Positions 1 to 9,100 of a DNA stretch of 20,667 nt are shown here, piece after piece; the stretch's first letter is position 1, and each line of letters opens with the position of its first letter. The notes under the pieces are model-generated. The model made no database searches, had not been told where the DNA came from, and was given only the letters and a program-made list of their open reading frames with translations. The DNA is taken from assembly GCA_905397405.1 (NCBI GenBank), contig CAJPVJ010000762.1, forward strand, positions 1 through 20,667. Direction: 5' to 3'. Origin of the DNA: Oppiella nova. Taxonomy: Eukaryota > Arthropoda > Arachnida > Sarcoptiformes > Oppiidae. Both the position numbers and the translations under genes were made by a program.

Positions 1-394
1 TCATATCAATTCATTATAAAGGTTTCAAATGTTGTCTATATATTAGACTAGTATTATAATTGTATTGAATTTAGAAGTTCATTATTTACACTGTTTAACA
101 AAATCACTGCAATTGTGTCATTAATATGATCACATGAATTGAATGATTAACTAATAATACAGTTGTATTTGAGTGTCACATTAACAATGTGATCACATGT
201 TGTCTATAATACAATTAACTACTGTACTTGCTCAATGTGAAAATGACATTCCCATAAATTAAATGAATGTTTTTATGATTATTTGATTTACTTTTAATTT
301 GAGATTTGAATGACTTGAAAAGTTTAATGTGTTTTCATTAAACTATTTCCGTTACCAATGAAACACACATTACTAATGCAAAAGAAATGATATT
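1..394. other. AT-rich intergenic, no gene seen
   Basis: No open frame of coding character is visible. It lies downstream of the minus-strand gene that ends at 395. It holds small palindromes: TGTGATCACA near 189-198, and an overlapping hairpin with a TCACATT arm, a short AAC loop and an AATGTGA arm near 176-193. The words TGATCACATG and ATGTTGTCTATA each occur twice, suggesting old local duplication. Confidence 0.6.
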
Positions 395-399
395 TTATT
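394..399 (-). promoter_or_regulatory. poly(A) signal overlapping the stop codon
   Basis: On the minus strand these six bases read AATAAA, and the TAA stop of the 186-codon gene (395-397) lies inside them. If used, cleavage would leave a 3' UTR of only about 10-30 nt. The local sequence is AT-rich, so chance occurrence is possible. Confidence 0.35.
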
Positions 400-955
400 T
401 GAATATCTCATTTGGAGTCTTATAGGCTTTGGCTCTCCTCTGACTGCGGGCCGACTGTTGTTCGGGCGGAGGTTTGGGGGCCAACCCACGGAGCGGTACT
501 TTAAAGCCGCCGCCCGGCAGCTCCGGGTTCCACTTCTGCAACCACTCGGGTCTCTTGAGGAACACCTCGTGGGCATAGGCCAAGTCGGCCTGCCTTTCCT
601 CTTCTGATATATCCCACGGCCGACCGTAGTATCCGTTCGGCGATTCGCTCGTGTAATCAAAACCAGTGGTCGACTGTCGATCCAACGACACGCCGGGCGG
701 TCCGCTCATCGATCTTCGTCGACCTCTCGAGCCGTTGGCATTCGGATCGATAGAGTCTCGCGAGGAAGATATGGGAGGCCCGCGGGTTGGCGGCGGTGTT
801 CTCAAGCCCCCTCTCCGTGCCATAGGGTTGGTCTGTCTGAAGGTTCCCGGCTGTAGATCATAGGAAAGCGCCGGTGGGTTGTCATTACTCGAGCCATTCG
901 ATCGTTTTTTCTTGTTTTGTGGAAAACCATTCCCATTGAGAGGTCTGTTAGACAT
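395..955 (-). CDS. hypothetical disordered, basic, proline-rich protein (186 aa)
   Basis: I do not recognise this protein. The ATG at 953-955 is the first Met in a frame that opens near 1006 with no earlier ATG. The region is clearly richer in G+C than its flanks, which supports coding. The N-terminal two thirds is low complexity, rich in Asn, Ser, Pro, Gly and Arg, with a KKKR basic cluster near residue 16 and RGRRR near residue 77, so it is probably disordered and possibly nuclear or RNA-associated (inference). The C-terminal third looks more ordered and perhaps conserved: it contains EERQADLAYAHEVF, RPEWLQKWNPELPGGG and FKVPLRGL. No signal peptide or membrane segment is seen. The TAA stop lies inside an AATAAA hexamer. 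A 5' exon upstream of 960 cannot be excluded. Confidence 0.6.
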   Translation of the reverse strand: MSNRPLNGNGFPQNKKKRSNGSSNDNPPALSYDLQPGTFRQTNPMARRGGLRTPPPTRGPPISSSRDSIDPNANGSRGRRRSMSGPPGVSLDRQSTTGFDYTSESPNGYYGRPWDISEEERQADLAYAHEVFLKRPEWLQKWNPELPGGGFKVPLRGLAPKPPPEQQSARSQRRAKAYKTPNEIFK

Positions 956-1415
956 GATTTGTTGTCCAATCACTGATTGCGGCCAACACTCGGATTTGAA
1001 ATTCAAATTTTCAGTACAAATCAGTATCTGATTGAGTGCTCCCCAGAGGGTCTGTTGTTTCCGTTATAACTTCAATGCAACAATTGAAACAATCAATTCA
1101 TTTTAGCACAAGTTTAGTTTATATTATAAACTTTATAACCAAATTAATAATTAATTCTTTTATACTGTAATATTCATTCTGAGTGTGCTTATTCATTATA
1201 AAAGTTTAATAAAAGTATTAAATACAGTAAATGCTATTTTTCAAAAAAGTCTCATTTTGTTATATGTCTATCCAATTGTTTGTTTAATAGGTTTAATTGT
1301 TATCCAATAGGTTCATAAATTCATATGCTTAGTCACTGATGATTCAAATAAATCTTACAATCATACAATGCATTGAATGCACACTAACTATACGTGATTT
1401 CTAATTAATTTGGTT
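956..1415. other. spacer between two minus-strand genes
   Basis: From 956 to about 1075 the base composition is intermediate, and this is probably the 5' UTR or promoter of the gene ending at 395. From about 1080 to 1415 it is AT-rich and no coding sequence or RNA gene is recognised. The upstream gene on the minus strand ends at 1417. Confidence 0.5.
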
Positions 1416-1421
1416 TTTAAT
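1416..1421 (-). promoter_or_regulatory. possible ATTAAA poly(A) signal overlapping the stop codon
   Basis: The minus strand reads ATTAAA, with the TAA stop of the CUB-like exon inside it. This is the second minus-strand gene in the window with a poly(A)-like hexamer overlapping its stop. AT-rich context makes coincidence possible. Confidence 0.25.
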
Positions 1422-1796
1422 AAACACCAGAATCTCGCGAACCTCTGAACGCAGTGAAGGCTATTTCAAAGCCGGCGTTGTGTTGGGTTTGCTTAGTGTT
1501 GGGCTTAAATCGCAGGAATATGTTGCTCTCCTCCCCCCTATTGGGCACCGCTATTATCTCTTTAGATTTATAGTCATCCCCTTTGGGTGACCAGGCTTTC
1601 TCCGGGTTGGAGCCGCTCCTGAAGTAGAAGGTGTCGTTGTCATGAAAGGACGCCTTCTTAATGGTGGTCACAATACCCGTATCGGAGGGTCCCGTAACCA
1701 TCACATGACATTCAAAACCATCGGTCAGTTTTAAGCCTTCGTAGAGGTATGCGGTAATGATTAACACGGAATCGTTTCCACTACTTTGTAATTGCA
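1417..1796 (-). CDS. last exon of a CUB-like domain protein (partial)
   Basis: The open stretch ends in TAA at 1417-1419 and encodes about 126 residues. The pattern is CUB-like: a FECHVMVTGP strand, then a charged middle, a SNIFLRFKPN strand and a closing GFEIAFTAFR. That closing strand is typical of CUB domains in secreted arthropod proteins (family knowledge). Only one cysteine is visible, so other disulphide partners should lie in upstream exons. No ATG begins the frame, which stays open back to about 1893, so this is a terminal exon. A plausible splice acceptor is the AAAG ending at 1797, but the pyrimidine tract before it is weak and the exact 5' boundary is uncertain. CUB domains usually mediate extracellular protein or glycan binding. 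The specific role cannot be told. Confidence 0.6.
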
Positions 1797-1800
1797 CTTT

Positions 1801-2057
1801 ATTTATATTGTGGTTATAGCTCAGGGGTATACAGTACCCCGGAATAAATACGGAATAAAAGTATAAGAAACCAAAAACACATTGGCACTTATTTTAATTG
1901 CATTTTCTAGTAAATAAGTCGCTAGTAATGTGAACAAAATGGAGAAAATTCACATAATTTGGTCTAAAAAACTTTAAAATTTAAAAACATATTTTTCTTA
2001 CAATCAATTTTATTAGGGAGTGATAAACTGGTTAAACACGTTAAGAGAAAGGCACTG
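1801..2057. other. AT-rich stretch, probable intron or spacer
   Basis: No coding signal is visible. If the exon at 1417-1796 belongs with the tentative exon at 2602-2872, this is intron sequence. Confidence 0.4.
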
Positions 2058-2230
2058 AAATTTATTAAAAACATATTGAAATTATAAAAAGTAAAACTTA
2101 TGAACAACTTTATGAAAACTTAATATGATTGATGAAAAATTAGCTGAAAACTTGAAATGAAATTATTTAACATAAAAGGCTGAGAGATAGTCGAGAAAAA
2201 TTGGTTTGAAAAACAAGCGATTCAAACGCG
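2058..2230. repeat. direct repeat, left copy, ending at an assembly gap
   Basis: These 173 bases recur at 2232-2408 directly across the single N at 2231. The copies differ at essentially one place: near 2100 this copy reads TTATGAACAAC where the other reads TTATTAATTAACAAC. The arrangement, with both copies ending at the same point and an N between them, is what unmerged overlapping contig ends look like. The small difference would then be a haplotype variant. Confidence 0.85.
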
Positions 2231-2231
2231 N
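2231..2231. other. assembly gap (single N)
   Basis: A one-base placeholder between two overlapping contig ends. The real distance is probably negative, because the 173-177 bp flanks duplicate each other. Confidence 0.9.
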
Positions 2232-2408
2232 AAATTTATTAAAAACATATTGAAATTATAAAAAGTAAAACTTATTAATTAACAACTTTATGAAAACTTA
2301 ATATGATTGATGAAAAATTAGCTGAAAACTTGAAATGAAATTATTTAACATAAAAGGCTGAGAGATAGTCGAGAAAAATTGGTTTGAAAAACAAGCGATT
2401 CAAACGCG
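2232..2408. repeat. direct repeat, right copy, starting at an assembly gap
   Basis: Second copy (177 bp) of 2058-2230. It carries about 4 extra bases in the variable spot and continues beyond the repeat into unique sequence at 2409. Confidence 0.85.
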
Positions 2409-2601
2409 ATAACAGAATAATACAGAGGTTTGAGAAAAATTGTTGGTTTGGCTGCGAATTGAGGCTAAAGTTTCTGTCATTTGGATATAAAAGTGGAGAA
2501 AAGTGTTTTGAATAGTGAAGAGCAGTGCGATTAATATTGTGGAGAATACTTGACTGACATTGCAATTAAGGCACAGAATCACTATAAATAGTTTGACTCA
2601 C

Positions 2602-2872
2602 AATTTGGCAATAGGTTTGGCAATAGTATTGTGCGTTTGTATGCTTTGTATGCCTTCCTCCTCCTCCGCCTCCTCTGCGGCTGTGGCTGTATATCGAAGA
2701 ACTTGTTTTGTCGTACAGTTAGACAACCAGTTGTCTGAATGCGTGGTTGCGTTGGCTTTAAGGCACTCGTTGTTATGATGATATGTGTGGTGACCAAGTA
2801 TGGGATGGCAACCATGGAGTAGTGCCAAACCGGTGCCTTCCTCACCACCAGCACCAGTACGGAGTCAAACAT
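2602..2872 (-). CDS. tentative upstream exon of the CUB-like gene
   Basis: Weak candidate. On the minus strand a CTACAG acceptor ends at 2873, an ATG follows at once, and a consensus GTGAGT donor begins at 2601. The frame from that ATG is open throughout, and its exit phase (one base left over) matches the phase needed by the proposed acceptor of the exon at 1417-1796. A hydrophobic run beginning with a second Met (MVAIPYLVTTHIII) could be a signal peptide. It is followed by an Arg-rich stretch encoded by a TCC-type repeat. Another frame is also open through most of the region, encoding a Glu-rich run, so the reading frame is not secure. The implied intron would contain the assembly gap at 2231. 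Confidence 0.22.
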
Positions 2873-4268
2873 CTGTAGCCAAACAAACGCTCAGTTATTC
2901 TTACGAATCATTTCAATGAAAACATTTCTCGGGCTCTCATTCTCCCCACTCTTTGGGAACTTTCTTCTAATGTAACAAATGTTTGAGAGAAACACAAAAA
3001 ACTTTGTCTTAAATTAAAATCTCATTTTATTGTACGAATGCTTTCTTTTTCATTCTCTACTGTTGTGTTAATCGCAAAACTATTTCTCATTTCCCTTTCT
3101 TTGCCTTTAATTTGGCTGAAAAGTTGTTTTTGTGTTCATTTCTACTGCGAAACTGTGTTTCCATTCAAAATAAGGTCGAGTCGGTTGTGGTGTGCAGTGT
3201 TCAGAGTTTTCTTGAATTTTTACGATTAAATTAGTTATTTATCATTACGTCATGAAAACCAGTCATTAGTAGTAAGGATTGATTTATTGAGCGATAGGTT
3301 ATTTATTTACAAATATTTGAAACCTTTGAAGGCTTTACTGCTAAAAACCTTGAATCTAATTCCTAAACATTTATGGTTTTAAAAACATTTTTACTTAAAT
3401 TAAATATTTTCATTGAAATATGATTTTATACTTTCTATTGTATTACATATAAGTGGAGCTTATATTCAATTAAATACAGAAGCAGTTATTTTTTTCTAAC
3501 GTGAGGCACCCATTTATACCATATTTATATTAATATACAAATAAAGTTGATTAAAAATATTCTATATTTGTCTTAATTGAAATTTATTTTGAAATAATAA
3601 ACTTCATTAATATTTCACTAGGAACTAAAAAATAGTTTAACATTGACTAAATTGAAATAAATTTTGATAAATTATTAAAATAAATAAAAGCAATCATTGT
3701 ATTCATGCTATCGTTTAGAGCGGATATATAAACAATATATTGTGATAACTGTAGTTAAACTCATTTTCTTGCAATTCAGATGTTTTGTAATGATTTTAAT
3801 TTTAGTACAAAATTTTTCTGTATATTTAAAACAAAAAATAGCTGCCTGATTATTATGAAAACAATGCCATTAAATAACTGAATAAACATTTTAAAAACAT
3901 GTATTGTATTACAAATATTTTTGCTAAATGTATAAACACTCTCAACCATTATATTAGAAACTTTACCGATTTGTCTCTAGAAAATAAATATAGACATCAC
4001 ACTCACATTGGGCCAACAAAACTAAAATGCGTGATTAAATTTGCCCGGGTATTTGTAATGTAATACAATGTAAACATTGATACATTATAGAAATGCTAAA
4101 TATACAGCTAGAATATATAGCCAAATATACAAACCTTTATGTTATGTGTGTCTTACGTTCACTTACATTAACATAACTAAACAGTAAATAAACTACGTTT
4201 ACATATTCAAAAATAATCAAACGTTTACATAATTTAAATATATAAATCTGTGTTTCAGCGTTTATTTC
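2873..4268. other. AT-rich intergenic, no gene seen
   Basis: Nearly 1.4 kb of mostly AT-rich DNA, with a slightly richer part up to about 3200. Short open frames exist but show no protein-like composition or splice context. This is the spacer between the minus-strand CUB-like gene and the plus-strand transporter, and it may hold promoters for either. Confidence 0.5.
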
Positions 4269-5849
4269 CCATTTTTAGTAAACATTGTGTCCTTTGTCCT
4301 CATCTCTAATATGAAGCCAATTCTTATCCACAGAATAATCGATCGATTCTGTGATTCCTATGTCTGCAGAGGGAGTGCACTGCGAGTCCACAACCATTAC
4401 GTCACCCATTGCTGAGACTGTCATGTGTTTTGTGTTGACATAGCATTGCAGTGAACGCACAGACAATGCAATCACACAATCACTTCACACAATGTTTTCC
4501 TATCCATTGGTTTGTGTTGTGTTTCATGTGTCTGAAGACCACCGATGAGACACTTGTGACACAATTGAGGCCATAATATGCAGAACCACAGCCACAATGA
4601 GTCCAAACTGATCTGCGATTCACCGCTTTGGGTATGTCTTCACGTGCTATCACCGCATGAATTGACTCACTTATGATGTTGTGATGATTGGATCCAAAGG
4701 ACAATGAGGTGTTTTGGTGGACAACGAGCCCACGACTCACCGATTGCTTCCGACAGACACTTCTCATCACATTTGGTCCGATAGTTCTGCTTCTGTTGAC
4801 TCCTTTCGACTTCCGGTACTTTGTCTGCAAAGCCGTCACTCTATCGATTCCATGGCGTCCCAGAAATGTCTCATCGGCGGTAAGACACGCGTTGCCACTC
4901 ATCCCCACCAATCACTCTATAACTGATCCATTGTGTGGTCTCAACAGGTCTTAAACTTAGTGATGATATCAATCAGTTTCTGGCATTTGCTTCGTTCCGT
5001 TTGGAAAGACGTGGACTTCTGGAGCACTGTCTTCGAGCCAATGGTGGACTTCTTGGGCCTATCGATGGCATACTTCCTGCAGATCTATTACCGGCGAAAC
5101 GGGCGCCGGATATCGATAGCCCTTCAGGTGTTTTGGTTGATAACAGCCGTGGTGTCGATAATACGCCTCTATTTGGAGCACAACCTCACGGACACCACAA
5201 TCACCCACAACACCAATCATTTGACTTATCTGATCGTCTATTGTGTGTATATCTCGCTGTCAGTCATACTCTTCCTCTTATCGCACGTCTGTGACGAACC
5301 CTCCCATCGATACGTAATCACCTCTTCGACAAACACCCACTCCTTCTGTGCCCTCGAGAACGAGTCGGCCCTCTCGAGGGTCACCTTCCTATGGGTCCTC
5401 ACATTCCTCCGCAAAGGCTTTCACCGGAAACTCCAATTCAAAGACTTGAACCGTATTTGTCACTCAATTAAAGCCAAATACGTGTCGACACTGTTTCACA
5501 AAATCTATTCGCAATACAACTCAAGACCTAATACTCGATCTCATCGAAAGCCGAAACGCCTTCTCCCGGTGTTATGGTGTCTGAGCTATAAATATGTTTT
5601 ATTTGCTGTATTACTGTTGGTTGTATACCTACCGGCGCTATACGGTCAGCCGTATATTCTCAATAAATTGATAGACTTTCTGAATGATCCCAAAGACCTC
5701 TTATGGCACGGAATTGTCTTCTCCGTTGGATTCGGTGTTTTAGGTGTTATTTCAACCGTTAGTTACCAACAGATCAATGCTCTGATGGAAAACACTGCCA
5801 TCAGATGTAAGTCAGCACTCATTTCAGTCATTTACCGCAAAATGTTTTG
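4269..5849. repeat. 1581-bp duplicated contig end, left copy
   Basis: This block is repeated at 5856-7436 (constant offset 1587) with no difference that I could find. It stops exactly at the N at 5850, in the middle of the transporter coding sequence. Identity over a large exon, its introns and its 5' flank, together with the gap, indicates one locus assembled twice. Confidence 0.92.
4578..5849 (+). pseudogene. truncated duplicate of the ABCC transporter 5' part (assembly copy)
   Basis: It holds exon 1 (4578-4631), intron 1 (4632-4699), exon 2 (4700-4879), intron 2 (4880-4947) and the first part of exon 3 (4948-5849) of the transporter described at 6165-10814. The frame is intact until it meets the N at 5850 just after the YRKMF segment of TMD1, then stops. 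Nothing suggests decay. It is best read as the same exons seen twice because two contigs were joined without merging their overlap. If it were real, it would be a very recent partial gene duplication. Confidence 0.85.
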
Positions 5850-5850
5850 N
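5850..5850. other. assembly gap (single N)
   Basis: Joins a contig ending in transporter exon 3 to a contig that begins a few bases before the duplicated block (TAAAG, then the shared sequence). The flanking 1581-bp blocks are the same. Confidence 0.92.
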
Positions 5851-6164
5851 TAAAGCCATTTTTAGTAAACATTGTGTCCTTTGTCCTCATCTCTAATATG
5901 AAGCCAATTCTTATCCACAGAATAATCGATCGATTCTGTGATTCCTATGTCTGCAGAGGGAGTGCACTGCGAGTCCACAACCATTACGTCACCCATTGCT
6001 GAGACTGTCATGTGTTTTGTGTTGACATAGCATTGCAGTGAACGCACAGACAATGCAATCACACAATCACTTCACACAATGTTTTCCTATCCATTGGTTT
6101 GTGTTGTGTTTCATGTGTCTGAAGACCACCGATGAGACACTTGTGACACAATTGAGGCCATAAT

Positions 6165-9100
6165 ATGCAGAACCACAGCCACAATGAGTCCAAACTGATC
6201 TGCGATTCACCGCTTTGGGTATGTCTTCACGTGCTATCACCGCATGAATTGACTCACTTATGATGTTGTGATGATTGGATCCAAAGGACAATGAGGTGTT
6301 TTGGTGGACAACGAGCCCACGACTCACCGATTGCTTCCGACAGACACTTCTCATCACATTTGGTCCGATAGTTCTGCTTCTGTTGACTCCTTTCGACTTC
6401 CGGTACTTTGTCTGCAAAGCCGTCACTCTATCGATTCCATGGCGTCCCAGAAATGTCTCATCGGCGGTAAGACACGCGTTGCCACTCATCCCCACCAATC
6501 ACTCTATAACTGATCCATTGTGTGGTCTCAACAGGTCTTAAACTTAGTGATGATATCAATCAGTTTCTGGCATTTGCTTCGTTCCGTTTGGAAAGACGTG
6601 GACTTCTGGAGCACTGTCTTCGAGCCAATGGTGGACTTCTTGGGCCTATCGATGGCATACTTCCTGCAGATCTATTACCGGCGAAACGGGCGCCGGATAT
6701 CGATAGCCCTTCAGGTGTTTTGGTTGATAACAGCCGTGGTGTCGATAATACGCCTCTATTTGGAGCACAACCTCACGGACACCACAATCACCCACAACAC
6801 CAATCATTTGACTTATCTGATCGTCTATTGTGTGTATATCTCGCTGTCAGTCATACTCTTCCTCTTATCGCACGTCTGTGACGAACCCTCCCATCGATAC
6901 GTAATCACCTCTTCGACAAACACCCACTCCTTCTGTGCCCTCGAGAACGAGTCGGCCCTCTCGAGGGTCACCTTCCTATGGGTCCTCACATTCCTCCGCA
7001 AAGGCTTTCACCGGAAACTCCAATTCAAAGACTTGAACCGTATTTGTCACTCAATTAAAGCCAAATACGTGTCGACACTGTTTCACAAAATCTATTCGCA
7101 ATACAACTCAAGACCTAATACTCGATCTCATCGAAAGCCGAAACGCCTTCTCCCGGTGTTATGGTGTCTGAGCTATAAATATGTTTTATTTGCTGTATTA
7201 CTGTTGGTTGTATACCTACCGGCGCTATACGGTCAGCCGTATATTCTCAATAAATTGATAGACTTTCTGAATGATCCCAAAGACCTCTTATGGCACGGAA
7301 TTGTCTTCTCCGTTGGATTCGGTGTTTTAGGTGTTATTTCAACCGTTAGTTACCAACAGATCAATGCTCTGATGGAAAACACTGCCATCAGATGTAAGTC
7401 AGCACTCATTTCAGTCATTTACCGCAAAATGTTTTGCTTGAGTCCCGGCTCAAGATCTCAGTACACTTCCGGAGAGATTATTAACTTAATGGCCGTCGAC
7501 TGTAATGAGATTTTCAATTTCATTAAGATATCATTAAATTTAGTGATAGTTCCCATCACTGTGTCCATCGGTTTATACTATTTATGGCAATATTTAAGAC
7601 TCGCATCTCTAGGCTTAGTGGCGGTTATGGTGTTTGTCATACCATTCAACGTACTCTTTGGTCACATATTAGACAAATTGCAGAAAAATCAGATGTCTTT
7701 CAAAGACAAACGAATGTCAAAAATAGGCGAAATTGTAAACTCAATTAAATTGATTAAATTGAATGCTTGGGAAGAGGTGTTCATTGAACAAGTGAATCAA
7801 CTGAGAGACTCGGAGTTAAGGGCGCAGAGAAAGATGGCTATTCTTTACGCGTTCATAGTGTTGGTGTGGATTATGGCACCGGTACTATCGGCCAGTGCCT
7901 GCTTTATTGCCTATGCTTTCATGGAGTATTCAGATTTCAATATAAAAACCATTTTTGTGTCGCTCTCTATACTAAACATATTGCGGAACCCAATGGCTAA
8001 TATCCCATCGGTTATCAATGGTCTCATTCGCGCCACCGTTTCACTCAACAGACTTTCAAAGTTCTTGAGCGCAGAGGAATTGGTCTACAAATCCATTAGA
8101 CGTAAAAGATATGACAGTTTTAGTGTTTGCATAGAAAACGCAAGTTTTGGCTATAGTTTAGATGAAGCGGCGGTACTCAACGACCTGACCATCAATATTA
8201 AAAGGGGATCACTAGTAGCTATTGTTGGCGAAGTGGGCGCCGGGAAGTCAACCCTGTTATCGGCCATTATAGGTGTTGTTCACAAACTAAGCGGTGATTT
8301 AAAAGTAAACGGGAGTCTCGCTTACGTTTCACAAACCGCGTGGATTCGTAACATGAAGTTAAAGGACAATATAATATTCACTTCGGATGAGGACGAGAAC
8401 CGGTATGAAGACGTGATCAGCGCCTGTGCTCTGCGACAAGATATAGCTGTTCTGCCGGCTGGGGACCAGACAATGGTTGGCGAGGGAGGCATTACTCTGA
8501 GTGGAGGTCAGAGGCAAAGGGTTAGCTTAGCGCGAGCTATATACCAAAATTGTGATATATATCTGTTGGACGACCCGCTGTCCGCTGTGGACGCGCACGT
8601 CGGCCAACACCTGTTCCAAGAAGTAATTGGTCCCAAAGGACTACTTCGACATAAAACCCGTTTATTATGTTTACATAACACGAGGTATCTTCCGGATTGC
8701 GATCAAATTATTGTGTTAAGAGATGGAGAGGTTGTCGGTTACGGGAACTATAGCGAACTGTCATCCCTTGGACTTCTCCATCAAATTAATACATTAGACG
8801 AATATAGCGATCAAATGAACGACAAATCATTTTTAACCAATTCAAACACGTTGTATCAAAAGTTAGCCCATAAGAGTTCAATCAATAGTGAATCCATTGA
8901 TGTAGGGTTACCATCAACTAGTGATGAGATAACTGTCACATCAGTCGAGAGCTCAGAGCCGTCTGAACCGATAAATACAAGCGATGACGAAGAAGTGGTA
9001 TATTTGGGAAGTGTTCTCTGGAATGATTACTACCGATACATATCGAGCATAGGATTCATATTATTTGTGACAATCATTTTGTTCAGATTTGGTTCAAACG

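Larger units (their letters stand above)
5856..7436. repeat. 1581-bp duplicated contig end, right copy
   Basis: Right-hand partner of 4269-5849. This copy reads on without a break into the rest of exon 3, so the transporter model should use it. Confidence 0.92.

Noticed and set aside
4311-4361. Plus-strand frame containing RFCDS, resembling the FC.S motif at MRP N-termini
   Set aside because: No usable splice donor follows. The exon at 4578-4631 with CDSPLW and a GTATGT donor fits far better.
4275-4475. Minus-strand open frame of about 66 codons with protein-like composition and an AATAAA on the minus strand just past its stop (also at 5862-6062)
   Set aside because: It has no ATG at its start (GTG), no good acceptor, and lies in the 5' flank of the plus-strand transporter. 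No family resemblance. Kept only as a remote possibility.
4480-4911. Minus-strand 143-codon frame (repeated at 6067-6498)
   Set aside because: Much of it is antisense to transporter exons 1 and 2 and to intron 1. The sense-strand model aligns well with MRPs.
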